Assembly (NCBI RefSeq): GCF_000317025.1
Contig: NC_019689.1
Location: 3,302,024-3,366,023 of the forward strand
Direction: 5' to 3'
DNA from: Pleurocapsa sp. PCC 7327
GTDB lineage: Bacteria; Cyanobacteriota; Cyanobacteriia; Cyanobacteriales; Microcystaceae
Length of the DNA stretch: 64,000 bases
The position numbers were made by a program, and so were the translations under genes. The notes under the pieces were generated by a model. It saw nothing but the letters and a program-made list of their open reading frames with translations, searched no databases and was not told where the DNA came from. Of this stretch, positions 9,663-20,600 are shown piece by piece (within the stretch, counting starts at the first letter, position 1; every line of letters starts with the position of its first letter).

Positions 9663-9853
9663 CAATTGTGAGAGTTGACGTTTGGTTATTGACGATCGCT
9701 CTACTCTTTATCTTGCCTCAAACGAGACTTTCCCAATTTCGCGGCATTAAAAACATCGGGAAAAGATAGAAATTTTTAGCCAATCTGGGAATACTAACTT
9801 TACCATTCGGTTGCCAATTAGCGATCGCGTAATTTCTCACTCACAAATGACCG

Positions 9854-12628
9854 ATGACCAATCTATTCAGTCAAATTAAACTGCGAACGATTTTAGTTGT
9901 TCCCTTCGTGCTGCAAATTGTTGGTACGGTAGGACTGGTAGGATATCTTTCCTTTAAAAATGGGCAAGAAGCGATCGCCGATCTCGCCAACCAATTGATG
10001 AAGCAGGCGAGCGATCGCGTCGATCGACATCTAGATAATTATCTGGCAACCCCTCAACACATCAATCAAATTAACCTAGACGCGATCGAGTTAGGCTTGC
10101 TCGATTTGCAAAATTTTAAACAAATCGGACACTACTTCTGGCGGCAGATGCGAGTGTTTGATGTTGGTTATATCAACTTTGCTAATGAGAAAGGCGAATT
10201 TATCGGTGTCGAACGCACTGATGATGATAGATTGCTGATTAATGAAACTTTAAGTCAAGATCTTAACAAGCTATACGTTTACGCGACCGATGGCAAAGGA
10301 TATAGAAGCGAGTTGGTTTCAATTGTAGACAACCAGCTTCCTATCCAAGAAGAAGATTGGTATGCAGATGCAGCGAAAGCGGGCAAACCCGTGTGGAGTC
10401 AAGTTTATCAGTGGAGCGACCAACCCGATATTTTGTCGATTTCTTCAAGCTATCCAGTTTACAATCGCGCCAAGCAACTGATGGGTGTTATTGGTGTCGA
10501 TCTCATCCTTTCACAAATCAGTGATTTTTTAAGCGACATAAAAATTAGCCCGTCAGGAAAAATCTTTATCGTCGAACGCGATGGGTTATTAATCGCCAGT
10601 TCGAGTCTCGATCGACCATTTACTTTGATCGAGGATAAGGCAGAACGGCTGAACGTTTTAAACAGTAACGATTCCCAGATCCAATCTACAGCCAAGTATT
10701 TACAGCAAAAATATGGCAATTTTAGGCGGATTGGAGAAAATCAAGAACTAAATTTTCAGCTAAATGGCGATCGCCAATTCGTTCGAGTCACCCCTTGGCA
10801 GGATAAATACGGATTGGACTGGTTAGTCGTAGTCGTCGTTCCTGAAAGCGATTTCATGGCTCAGATCGATGCCAACACTCGCACCACTATTTTGCTATGT
10901 ATGGGAGCCTTGGCAGTAGCGACTCTCGTCGGGATGTATACCGCACGTTGGATAGCCCAACCCATTTCGCGCCTCAGTGAAGCTAGCGCCGCGATCGCGG
11001 CTGGAGATTTAGCACAAATCATTAAAGTCAAACAGGTTAAGGAACTGAAAACGCTGGCGCAATCTTTTAATAAAATGGCGGAGCAACTGCGAGCCTCATT
11101 TACTGCCCTAGAAAAAACTAACGAAGAACTAGAGCAACGGGTGGCAGAACGCACGGCACAATTACAAGAAGCCAAAGAAGCCGCCGATTCTGCTAACCAG
11201 GCAAAAAGCGAATTTTTGGCAAACATGAGCCACGAACTGCGCACTCCCCTCAACGGAATTCTCGGCTACGCGCAAATCCTACAACGGGACAGAAATCTCG
11301 ATTTCAAACAGAAGATAGGACTCAATGTCATTCATCAATGCGGTACTTACCTGCTGACCTTGATTAACGATATTTTGGATATCTCGAAAATCGAAGCTCG
11401 CAAGCTCGAACTCTGCCCCAGTAGTTTCCATTTTGAGAGCTTTTTGCAAAACATCCAAGAAATCTGTCGCGTTCGTGCCGAACAGAAAGAAATTTCCTTT
11501 GAATATGAAGCCCTCAATCGCTTACCAATCGCGATCCATGCCGATGAAAAACGCCTGCGTCAAGTCTTACTTAACCTCATCGGCAACGCCATCAAATTCA
11601 CCGATCGCGGCAGGGTAACTTTAAAAGTCGGCGTTTATCGGGAATCTCCTCCTATCGGCGATGAGGAACAACCGCCAACAATTAACAGCGATCGCTCCCT
11701 TCATCGCGTTCGCTTCCAAGTTGAAGACAGCGGCATCGGCATGAAGTCAGAACAACTAGAAAAAATTTTTCTGCCTTTTGAACAAGTGAGCGAGAGCGAT
11801 CGCAAGGCAGAAGGAACGGGTTTGGGACTGACGATTAGCCGTCAAATCGTCGAGATGATGGGCGGCAAGATTGAGGTAGAGAGTATCTATGGCGTTGGCA
11901 GTAAGTTCTGGTTTGACCTGGACTTACCCGAAACCAGCGACTGGAGCGAACCTACTTCATCGCGAACGAGACAGGCTGTTATTGGATATCGGGGCGATCG
12001 CAAGACAATTTTAGTGGTAGACGATCGCTGGGAAAACCGCTCTGTCGTAGCTAACATGCTAGAACCCCTCGGCTTTAAGGTTCTTGAGGCAAGCAACGGC
12101 CGAGAGGGACTAGAGAAAGCCCAACAATTTCAGCCAGATTTAATCATTACAGATCTAGTGATGCCAATTATGAATGGCTTCGCTATGACAAAGCACCTGC
12201 GTCAGTCCGAGAGCTTGCAGAAAATTCCCATCATTGCGTCTTCTGCCAGCGTCTTTAACTTCAACCGCCAGCAGAGTCGAGAAGCGGGCTGCGATGATTT
12301 TCTGCCCAAACCCGTGCAAACCGACGAGTTACTCGATTTAGTGCGGGATTATTTGGGATTGGTTTGGCTTTACGAAGAGAATGGAATTTTCGCAGCAGAG
12401 GATTCCTCCGTCCCCGAAATACTTATTCCTCCTGCCCCAGAATTGGGAAGTCTCTACCAAGCTGCCAAAGCAGGTTACGTCCTCGAAATTCAGAAAGAAG
12501 TCGATCGCCTCAAGCAACTCGCTCCTCAATATGCCACCTTTGCCGAAAAAGTTGCCGAACTAGTTGGCGAGTATGAAACGGAAGCCATTATCGAGTTAAT
12601 TCAACCCTATCTTTCAACACAACCATGA
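9854..12628 (+). CDS. Membrane hybrid sensor histidine kinase (Cache-HAMP-HisKA-HATPase-REC)
   Basis: A 924-residue sensor kinase. Transmembrane segments near residues 13-33 and 343-363 bracket a roughly 300-residue extracytoplasmic Cache-like sensor. Then come HAMP (about 365-417), a coiled coil, and HisKA with the phospho-accepting His460 in [11 protein letters not shown]. The HATPase has [16 protein letters not shown] and GTGLGLTI boxes. A receiver domain begins near residue 715 with the aspartate in [13 protein letters not shown]-terminal helical tail of about 90 residues may be a degenerate phosphotransfer region. The ATG of the next gene overlaps its stop (ATGA), so this is the first gene of a signalling operon. 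The ligand is unknown. Confidence 0.93.
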   Translation: MTNLFSQIKLRTILVVPFVLQIVGTVGLVGYLSFKNGQEAIADLANQLMKQASDRVDRHLDNYLATPQHINQINLDAIELGLLDLQNFKQIGHYFWRQMRVFDVGYINFANEKGEFIGVERTDDDRLLINETLSQDLNKLYVYATDGKGYRSELVSIVDNQLPIQEEDWYADAAKAGKPVWSQVYQWSDQPDILSISSSYPVYNRAKQLMGVIGVDLILSQISDFLSDIKISPSGKIFIVERDGLLIASSSLDRPFTLIEDKAERLNVLNSNDSQIQSTAKYLQQKYGNFRRIGENQELNFQLNGDRQFVRVTPWQDKYGLDWLVVVVVPESDFMAQIDANTRTTILLCMGALAVATLVGMYTARWIAQPISRLSEASAAIAAGDLAQIIKVKQVKELKTLAQSFNKMAEQLRASFTALEKTNEELEQRVAERTAQLQEAKEAADSANQAKSEFLANMSHELRTPLNGILGYAQILQRDRNLDFKQKIGLNVIHQCGTYLLTLINDILDISKIEARKLELCPSSFHFESFLQNIQEICRVRAEQKEISFEYEALNRLPIAIHADEKRLRQVLLNLIGNAIKFTDRGRVTLKVGVYRESPPIGDEEQPPTINSDRSLHRVRFQVEDSGIGMKSEQLEKIFLPFEQVSESDRKAEGTGLGLTISRQIVEMMGGKIEVESIYGVGSKFWFDLDLPETSDWSEPTSSRTRQAVIGYRGDRKTILVVDDRWENRSVVANMLEPLGFKVLEASNGREGLEKAQQFQPDLIITDLVMPIMNGFAMTKHLRQSESLQKIPIIASSASVFNFNRQQSREAGCDDFLPKPVQTDELLDLVRDYLGLVWLYEENGIFAAEDSSVPEILIPPAPELGSLYQAAKAGYVLEIQKEVDRLKQLAPQYATFAEKVAELVGEYETEAIIELIQPYLSTQP

Positions 12629-13983
12629 AACCCGTTCGACAAGATTCTATTCTCATTGTTGACGATATCCCAACCAACATTAAAGTGTTGGTCGAGCTAT
12701 TGAGTCAATCTGGCTTCAGAGTGGCGGTTGCCAAAAATGGAGAAAGTGCGCTGGCAAAAATCGATGAAATTGCCCCCGACTTGATTTTGTTAGACGTGAT
12801 GATGCCAAGGATTGACGGGTTGGAAATCTGCCGTCGCCTGAAAGCCAATCCCAAAACTCAGGATATTCCGGTCATCTTCATGTCAGCTTTATCAGATGTG
12901 GTAGATAAAGTCAAGGGGTTGGAAGTTGGCGGGGTAGACTATATTACCAAACCCATCGTCCACGAAGAGGCCCTCGCCCGGATTCGCGTTCACCTCCAAT
13001 TGCGCAAAACCCAACTCAGACTCGCGCAGGAAGAAAAAATGGCTGCTTTGGGTCACTTAGTCGCCGGGATTGCCCATGAAATCAATACGCCGCTAGGAGC
13101 CATTGGTGCCTCGATTGGCAACATTTCCACTGCCCTAGAGCGATTGATGCAAAAACTTCCCCAACTCCTGGCAAAACTGACCGCAGAACAAGCGATCGCC
13201 TTTTTTTCTCTCGTCGCCCTTGCCCAAAGCGCCAAACCTTTGCTGTCTTTTCGCGAAGAACGACAACTCAAACGAGCGATCGCAGCAAATCTGGCTGCTA
13301 AGGAGATTGACAATGCCGAGACTCTAGCCGCTTTTCTCTCTCAAATGGGCATCGCTTCCGATTTGGACTTTATGATGCCGCTTCTACAAGCGCCCGATCC
13401 GGTTTCTATCGTCGAAACCGCCTATAACTTCGCTATAGTGCAAAACAACAGCCGGAATATTAAACTAGCAGTCGATCGCGCTTCCAGAATTGTTTTTGCC
13501 CTCAAAAACTATGCTCGTCAAAGCTCGACGGGCGAGATGGTCATAGCTTCAGTCATCGATAGCATCGAGACGGTGCTGACAATTTATCAAAACCAGATCG
13601 AACGGGGCGTTGCACTCACAAAAGAGTATGGTTCGGTTCCGTCGATTCTTTGCTATCCCGACGAATTGACCCAAGTTTGGTCGAATTTAATCGGCAATGC
13701 TCTACAAGCCATGAACTATCAAGGTCATTTGGGGATTGCCGTCTTCGAGCAAGCCTGTCAGATCGTTGTCGAGATAATCGATTCGGGTTGTGGCATTCCT
13801 CCGGAAATTCAAGACCAAATCTTTGAGCCGTTCTTTACCACCAAACCAATGGGTGAAGGAAGCGGATTGGGATTAAATATCGTTCGCAAGATTATCGATA
13901 AACATCAGGGAACGATAAAAGTTACCAGCCAACCTGGGAATACTAAATTTAGCATATGGCTGCCTATTGTGCGATCGCATTAA
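12625..13983 (+). CDS. Soluble response regulator-histidine kinase (REC-HisKA-HATPase)
   Basis: A 452-residue cytoplasmic protein. An N-terminal receiver has Asp57 in LILLDVMMP and a conserved lysine in YITKP. A kinase core follows with His151 in [28 protein letters not shown] and [14 protein letters not shown]. Between the H box and N box is an unusually long helical insert of about 170 residues. The start overlaps the stop of the upstream hybrid kinase (ATGA), implying translational coupling. It probably receives phosphate from that kinase and passes it to the response regulators downstream. Confidence 0.92.
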   Translation: MKPVRQDSILIVDDIPTNIKVLVELLSQSGFRVAVAKNGESALAKIDEIAPDLILLDVMMPRIDGLEICRRLKANPKTQDIPVIFMSALSDVVDKVKGLEVGGVDYITKPIVHEEALARIRVHLQLRKTQLRLAQEEKMAALGHLVAGIAHEINTPLGAIGASIGNISTALERLMQKLPQLLAKLTAEQAIAFFSLVALAQSAKPLLSFREERQLKRAIAANLAAKEIDNAETLAAFLSQMGIASDLDFMMPLLQAPDPVSIVETAYNFAIVQNNSRNIKLAVDRASRIVFALKNYARQSSTGEMVIASVIDSIETVLTIYQNQIERGVALTKEYGSVPSILCYPDELTQVWSNLIGNALQAMNYQGHLGIAVFEQACQIVVEIIDSGCGIPPEIQDQIFEPFFTTKPMGEGSGLGLNIVRKIIDKHQGTIKVTSQPGNTKFSIWLPIVRSH

Positions 13984-14027
13984 ATTTTCTCGCTTACCAG
14001 TCACCAACGACCAATAACAAGGGACAA

Positions 14028-14429
14028 ATGACTAACCTAGCAATTTTATGTGTCGATGACGAAAGAATTATTTTGCTGAGCTTGCGAGACCAGATTAGCA
14101 AGCACTTCGGCGATCGCTATCGATACGAGTTTGCCGAGAGCGTAGAAGAAGCTTGGGAAGTTATTGAAGAATTATCTCAAGAGGGGATCAAAATTCTGAT
14201 TATCGTCTCCGATTGGCTCATGCCTGGAATTAGAGGCGATGAGTTTTTAATCGAGGTTCACAAGCGCTTTCCCGCTATCGTTACGGTTTTGTTGAGCGGA
14301 CAGGCGGACGAAGCCGCGATCGAGCGCGCCAAGGTACATGCCAACCTGCATGCTTACATCCCCAAACCGTGGGACGAGGAAACGTTAATTAGTATCATTA
14401 AATCCGGCTTGGAGAAATTTAATGAGTAA
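14028..14429 (+). CDS. Single-domain response regulator
   Basis: A 133-residue receiver domain beginning MTNLAILCVDDERIILLSLR, with acidic Asp9/Asp10, phospho-accepting Asp62 in IIVSDWLMPG and the lysine in YIPKPWDEE. It has no output domain, so it may act as a phosphate relay or bind a partner. The ATG at 14028 is preferred because it gives the standard receiver N-terminus; a longer frame from 13956 would overlap the upstream kinase and add about 24 irrelevant residues. It overlaps the next gene by 8 bp. Its IPKPWDE tail is shared with the REC of that protein, suggesting duplication. Confidence 0.92.
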   Translation: MTNLAILCVDDERIILLSLRDQISKHFGDRYRYEFAESVEEAWEVIEELSQEGIKILIIVSDWLMPGIRGDEFLIEVHKRFPAIVTVLLSGQADEAAIERAKVHANLHAYIPKPWDEETLISIIKSGLEKFNE

Positions 14430-16674
14430 AGGGGCGATCGTCTGCGTCGATGATGAAAGATTCGTGCTGATCGCTCTGCGCGATCAGCTTACCAGTTTCC
14501 TGGGCAACGAACATGAAATTCTTTTAGCTCAAAGTGCCAGCGAAGCCCTAGAAGTCTTTGCCGAACTAGAAAAAGAGCAGATCCCAATCCCGCTGATTAT
14601 TTGCGATCGGATCATGCCACAGATGAGCGGGGAGAAACTGCTGATCGAGATTCACGCTCGCTATCCCAAAACCCGAAAAATCCTCCTAACCGGACAAGCC
14701 AGTTTTGAAGAAGTCATCGATGCCGTTAACCATGCCGATCTCTACCGCTACATCTCCAAACCCTGGGACGAAACCGACCTCAGCTTGACCGTCAGGGAAG
14801 CCATCCGCAGTTATTTTCAAGATCGGCAAGTGATCGAGCAAAACGAAGCCTTGCGAAAAGCCAATGAAGCCTTGCAGCGAGAAATTGCCGATCGCAAACA
14901 GGCACAGCAATTATTACAAGAGAGCGAAGAACGACTGGAAAGTATCCTCAACTCCCTTGAAGAAGTTGTTTGGTCTATCGAACCCAATCCTCCTAAGCTG
15001 CTTTATCTCAATCCGGCTGCCGAAAAGGTTTATGGGCGTTCGGTTTCTGAGTTCTTCGAGAATATCGATCTTTGGCTGAAGGTCGTGCATCCCGACGATC
15101 GCGAAAGAATAGCACAAATCCCCCAAATGTTGCTGGAATTGGGCAGCATGAGCATCGAATACAGAATCTTGCGACCGGATGGAGAAGTGCGGTGGCTCAG
15201 CAGCCGTCACCGCATTCTTTACGATGCTAACGGCGTGCCCGTTCGCACGGACGGTATCATTCGCGACATTACCCAGGAAAAACTCGCTCAAGAACGGTTA
15301 CTCTACGAAGCGCTTCACGATGCCCTCACGGGGTTGTCCAATCGCACCTTGTTTATGGAGCGAGTCGAAAATGCACTGCAACGCGCTAAACGACACTCAG
15401 ATTATCTCTTTGCCGTTCTCTTTATCGATCTCGATCGCTTCAAAATCATCAATGACAGCCTCGGCCATCAAGTAGGCGACCAACTAATTATCTCGACGGC
15501 ACAGCGGTTAGAAGCTCTAGTACGCGCTACAGATACGATCGCTCGCTTGGGCGGCGACGAGTTTGTCATTCTCCTCGATGCGATCGAGGATATCAATGAT
15601 GCCATCCGCATTGCCGAGCGCATCTCCGCCAAGCTGAGAGAGCCTCTCAAGCTCGATGGGCGAGAAGTCTTCACCAGTGCCAGCATCGGGATTGCTTTGA
15701 GTTCGTCCAACTACCATCAAGCTTCCGATCTGCTGCGAGATGCCGATATTGCTATGTATCGAGCCAAAGCCAAAGGCAAGTCGTGCTATGAAGTATTTGA
15801 TAAGGAGATGTATGCTCAAGCACTCGCCCAACTCCAGCTCGAAAACGATATGCGTCAAGCCTTGGAGCGAAACGAGTTTCAAGTCTATTATCAACCGATC
15901 GTCTCGACACAAACGGGTAAAATTTCTGGTTTTGAAGCCTTGATTCGCTGGCAGCATCCGACGTGCGGTTTTGTCTCTCCAGCCGAATTTATTCCCTTAG
16001 CCGAAGAAACTGGGTTAATCGTACCGATTGGCGAGTGGATTCTTGGCTCGGTATGTCAGCAAATCAAGCGCTGGCAAGAGCAATTCTCCTTCAAATTTCC
16101 CCTGAAAGTTAGCGTCAATCTCTCGGCAAAGCAATTCAGAGATACAGATTTCTTGCGAAAAATCGACAAAATTCTCATGCAAACGGGTTTAGAAGGGGGG
16201 AATTTGCAGCTAGAGTTAACCGAAAGCATGCTCATCGATGATGTTGAAAACCTGATCGGTATTCTTTCGCAACTGAGAGTGAGAGGCATTCAGTTGAGTA
16301 TCGACGACTTCGGGACTGGTTATTCCTCTTTAAGTTATTTACATCGCTTTCCAGTTAACTATCTCAAGATCGATCGCTCGTTTGTCAAAGGACTTGGCGA
16401 CAACACCGAGAGCCTGAAAATTACCGAATCAATCGTCGCTTTAGCACATAATCTCAAGCTAGCCGCGATCGCCGAAGGCGTGGAAACCAAAGAACAACTG
16501 ATGCAACTACGCCAACTTGGTTGCGAGTACGTTCAGGGATATTTGTTTTCCCCTCCCGTTCCTGTCCCAGCAGCCACTAAATTACTCGCTAAATTATTCA
16601 ACGGTGCCAAGGCAACAGACCGCAATGGTTCTGGAATCATGCCCCTCTCCAATGGGCGACTTTATAAAGATTAA
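14422..16674 (+). CDS. REC-PAS-GGDEF-EAL cyclic-di-GMP regulator
   Basis: A 750-residue protein. The receiver (1-125) has Asp62 in CDRIMPQMSG, followed by a coiled coil, a PAS/PAC domain (about 165-290) and GGDEF with the intact RLGGDEFVILL active site near residue 377. The EAL domain has intact [30 protein letters not shown] and AEGVETKEQL motifs. Both synthesis and hydrolysis of c-di-GMP are therefore possible. It is the last gene of a four-gene unit with two kinases and a single-domain regulator, overlapping its neighbour by 8 bp. The likely signal path is sensor kinase to REC to c-di-GMP level. Confidence 0.94.
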   Translation: MSKGAIVCVDDERFVLIALRDQLTSFLGNEHEILLAQSASEALEVFAELEKEQIPIPLIICDRIMPQMSGEKLLIEIHARYPKTRKILLTGQASFEEVIDAVNHADLYRYISKPWDETDLSLTVREAIRSYFQDRQVIEQNEALRKANEALQREIADRKQAQQLLQESEERLESILNSLEEVVWSIEPNPPKLLYLNPAAEKVYGRSVSEFFENIDLWLKVVHPDDRERIAQIPQMLLELGSMSIEYRILRPDGEVRWLSSRHRILYDANGVPVRTDGIIRDITQEKLAQERLLYEALHDALTGLSNRTLFMERVENALQRAKRHSDYLFAVLFIDLDRFKIINDSLGHQVGDQLIISTAQRLEALVRATDTIARLGGDEFVILLDAIEDINDAIRIAERISAKLREPLKLDGREVFTSASIGIALSSSNYHQASDLLRDADIAMYRAKAKGKSCYEVFDKEMYAQALAQLQLENDMRQALERNEFQVYYQPIVSTQTGKISGFEALIRWQHPTCGFVSPAEFIPLAEETGLIVPIGEWILGSVCQQIKRWQEQFSFKFPLKVSVNLSAKQFRDTDFLRKIDKILMQTGLEGGNLQLELTESMLIDDVENLIGILSQLRVRGIQLSIDDFGTGYSSLSYLHRFPVNYLKIDRSFVKGLGDNTESLKITESIVALAHNLKLAAIAEGVETKEQLMQLRQLGCEYVQGYLFSPPVPVPAATKLLAKLFNGAKATDRNGSGIMPLSNGRLYKD

Positions 16675-16698
16675 CTTTCATCAAATGACCAACGACGA

Positions 16699-17436
16699 CT
16701 AAATAATTTGAATTTCATCGAGTTGCGCGATCGCTACATCTGCCGTCTCTAAATGGGCAGCTTCAGGATTGCCCCAGCAAATGCCGATCGCGCCTGCTGC
16801 CCCGGCTGCTTTTGCCATCTCGATGTCTCCCTGAGAATCCCCCACCATCAAGGTGGCGTTCGGTTCGACACCCAAAGCATGACAAGCTTTCACAAACAAA
16901 GCCGGATCGGGTTTGCTCAGTCCACAATCGGCACCCATCATCAACTGGATATAGCTTGATAATTGATGGCGAGTGACAAACGATTTTATGCCTGCCGTAG
17001 AGTCAGCCGACAGGATCCCCAGCTTTAACCCGGCTTCTGAGAGGAATTTTAAGACTTCTAGGCTGCCAGCGAATAGAGGAGAAGTCTCCGATCTGTCTGG
17101 GAGATACTTGTCTGCTTCGGTAAAAGCATTACGCGCGATCGCTAGCGATTCAAACCAACTGCGCCCCGTCTCTGCAATATAAGCTGCCGCTGCAATTTCG
17201 TTTTCTTGGCGACTGCCTACTGCCATTAATCCCGTCGGATCGAGGGTATTATTTTGTATGCCAAACGCCATCAGTAAGGGATCGCCAATTCTCGGAATCT
17301 GAGCATCTATCAGGCGTGCCCGTTTATATGCTAGCTCTCGTAAGAAAGATTGCGAATCTTCTAGCGTGCCATCTTTATCGAACAAAATCGCTTTAATATT
17401 AGAAAATTCACGATTTCCACAGCGAATAGTTACCAC
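16699..17436 (-). CDS. HAD-family phosphatase
   Basis: A 245-residue haloacid dehalogenase superfamily hydrolase of the phosphoglycolate-phosphatase-like type. Motif I is ILFDKDGTLEDSQ (nucleophile Asp20, acid/base Asp22), motif II ILSADST, motif III GLSKPDPALF, and motif IV MVGDSQGDIEMAKAAG. A helical cap lies between motif I and II. The start is a GTG with AGGAAGAAG upstream. It is convergent with the c-di-GMP gene (24 bp between stops). The substrate is not determinable; phosphoglycolate is a reasonable guess in a phototroph. Confidence 0.88.
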   Translation of the reverse strand: MVTIRCGNREFSNIKAILFDKDGTLEDSQSFLRELAYKRARLIDAQIPRIGDPLLMAFGIQNNTLDPTGLMAVGSRQENEIAAAAYIAETGRSWFESLAIARNAFTEADKYLPDRSETSPLFAGSLEVLKFLSEAGLKLGILSADSTAGIKSFVTRHQLSSYIQLMMGADCGLSKPDPALFVKACHALGVEPNATLMVGDSQGDIEMAKAAGAAGAIGICWGNPEAAHLETADVAIAQLDEIQII

Positions 17437-17504
17437 GACTTCTTCCTGACTCCATCTATAAGTCTATCGTCTCATCTCGGCGCGATCGCCTCAGATAATA
17501 CCAA

Positions 17505-17590
17505 GTTGCACTCAAAGATAATAGCTGTTATTCTGAGCGATAGCGAAGATCCGAGATCCTTCGTTATCGCGACGATGACATTTTTGGACG
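17505..17590. repeat. REP-like imperfect palindrome
   Basis: TGTTATTCTGAGCGATAGCGAAGATC is followed by GATCCTTCGTTATCGCGACGATGACA, a long imperfect hairpin in the gap between the HAD gene and the polyketide synthase. The TTCTGAGCG..AGCGAAGATC vocabulary is a widespread bacterial intergenic hairpin type. It could act as a terminator for the polyketide synthase transcript, which ends just beside it on the minus strand. Confidence 0.7.
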
Positions 17591-17617
17591 CAACTTAGTA
17601 GAAGTTCCGAAAATTCC

Positions 17618-20600
17618 TCATTCTCTGGGATTCCAAAGCCATTGTTGCTCGGTTAAATTTTTCAGCTCGTCGAACAACATTGCCTCAGCTTCTTCTTCAG
17701 AAAGCCTTTGTATTTCTGTTATAGCTGAATTGCGATCTTCGCCTTTAATTTCTCTCTCTACTTTACTAGAGGTTGGGGAAAGGATTTTTTTGTCTAAATA
17801 ATCGGCGATCGCGGCTATGGTTGGATAATCAAAAATTAAGGTAGAAGGCAAAGTACATTGCAAACTCGTTTGCAGTTTATTTCTGAGTTCTACAGATGAG
17901 AGGGAATCTATCCCCAATTCGGTAAGTCCTCGATCGATGTCTATAGACTCTGGTGGCTCGATTCCAAGGATTCCCGCGATATGAGAGCGGATACAATCGA
18001 TTAAAAGACCATTACGATCGCTTGTCGTCGCTGCTTCTAATTGTTGCAGAAACTTGGATGGCTGCCGTATTTTTTCCTCAGAGGCAGGCATAACCTCTTT
18101 AAAGAATGAAAATGCCTCATCATTAGGAAGTTGCTTGAGAAACGCCGACCAATCTATCGGCAATACGCCAATCTGCGTAATATCGCGAGCGAGTAATTCT
18201 TCTAGGATTTGTAAGCCTTGTTCTGGCTGAATTGCAGTTATTCCTTGTTGCACGAGTCGATCGCGATCGCGATCTGCTAACCGGGCAGCCATTCCTACAC
18301 TCGACCAACTTCCCCAGTTAATACTCAATCCAGGAAGCCCCAGCGATCGGCGATAATGGGCTAGGACATCTAAAAATGCATTAGCGGCACAATAGTTGCC
18401 TTGCCCCGCACAACCAACAACAGAAGCAGCGGAAGAAAACATGACAAAGAAATCCAGCGGATAATTTTGGGTGGCTAAATGCAGATTCCAAGCACCTTGT
18501 ACTTTAGGCGCCATAACTTGTTGAAAACGCTCCCAACTTTGCTGTATCAACACGCCATCATCGAGGATTCCAGCCGCATGAATAATGCCCCTTAACTGGA
18601 TTTTGGATTTTCGATTTTGGCGAAGCCGCCGCACGCTCCCGGAACCGCTTCCGGGAGAACGGCGGATTTTGGATTGAATTTTCTGATAGAAAGCAATGAT
18701 TTGCGCCACATCCTCTGGATTGGAGGCATCGGCTTGCACTACATCAACCCTAGCGCCTGCTTTCTCCAGTTGGCTAATTGTTTCTCGTGCTGCTTGGGAA
18801 GCACCGCTACGTCCCACTAAAACCAAGTTTCTCGCGCCTCGATCGACCATCCAGCGAGCAACTTGTAATCCTATTCCACTCAACCCGCCAGTAATTAAAT
18901 AGGCACTATCATTTCTAATTTGTGAATTTTGAGAAACGACAATTTTCCCAATATGCTTTGCCTGCTGCATGTAGCGGAAAGCATCGACAACGCGATCGTG
19001 CGAAAATACTTTATATAATAAAGGTTTGAGACTGCCTGCTTGAAATTGCTGCATCAATTGACACAGGATCGATTGAATCAGGTCTGGTTGTTGTTGCGTT
19101 ATCCGAACTAGATCGACAAGGAAATAAGAGATATCGGGTTTTAATCGAGCGACTTGCTTGGCATCCCATACGTCATTTTTGCCGATTTCTATAAAGCGAC
19201 CTCTGGCACTTAAAACCGATAGGCTTTTAGGAATAAATTCTCCTGCCAGAGAATTCAGAATAATGTCTACTCCCTCGCCTTGAGTAATAGATATTACTTC
19301 TTCGGCAAAATCAAGCGTCCGAGAGTTCATGATGTGTTTTACTCCCAGAGACTCGAGAAAGTCCCACTTGCTGGGAGAAGCAGTGGCAAATACCTCAGCA
19401 CCCGCCTGCTGGGCGAGTTGGATGGCGGCTAAACCGACTCCTCCCGCCGCCGCATGAATCAAAATGCGATCGCCTGCCGAAATTTTGGCGAGGTGATATA
19501 AGCTGTAGTAAGCCGTTGAGAACGCGCCTGGAATCGTTACGGCTTCCTCGAAACCGAGATTTTCTGGCTTATGTACCGCAAGAGCAGCGTTAACCGTGAC
19601 GTACTGACTAAAGCTACCAGACGCGATCGCGACTACTGCATCTCCTATCTGGAAATCTCGCACGCCTTGCCCGATAGCGACTACCTCGCCAGCACATTCG
19701 AGTCCCAAAAGTCCGGCATCTCCGGGATACAATCCCAGAGCATTCAACACATCTCTAAAATTAAGCCCCGTGGCGCGTACTTGAATTTCAATCTCGTCTG
19801 CACTGGGATGGCGGCGAGGTATTGGTTGCCAGTGCAAATTATCCAGCACTCCTCGATTCTCGATTTCTAATCGAACGGGGATTGAATTTTCAATAGGCGC
19901 GATCGCTTTGTTTTCGGACTGTTTGTTAAGACGGTTGCGAACTAACCTAGCTACATAACGGTTTCCATCTCGAAAGGCGATTTGGTCTTCTACATCTGGC
20001 GACCAAATTTCATCAAACAAAGTTTGTATTTCATTTTCCGTCGATTTCGGATCTAGATCGATCCGCACGCAATTCAATTCTGGGTGTTCGAGGGCAATAG
20101 CTTTTCCCATACCCCAAAGACAAGACTGAGCGATTCCAGACGGGGAAAACTCGCTATTTTTAACTGGCTGAGCGCCTTTAGTCACTAACCATAAGCGAGG
20201 AGAATTATTGGGTTGCGTCGAGGAGGAAGATGGGGGGAGTTCTTCTTGTCTCGTTGTTCCCTTATCCCTTCTTTTGACCAGGGCTTGGATTAAATGCAAG
20301 ACACCAGCGCATCCTCGCCTTACATCTATTTCTAAGCCAGATTTTGTCAGAAACTGAATGTCTAGTGCATCTAGACTCCATAAATAAATTATGCCGTACA
20401 GAGAAGGCCGATCTCGCGCGATCGCGTTCAAAAGTTGCTGAAAATCCTCTAGATTGTTAGGATTTATCTGGAACTTGCCCGGCGATTGTTTGTACTCTTT
20501 TCCTGGAAAAACAAGAGTACATGCATGTTGTTTATCTTCCAAAAGCTCGGCTAACTGCTTGGCTAATCCTTCTTTATCCGCAAAAATTAGCCAACTTCTG

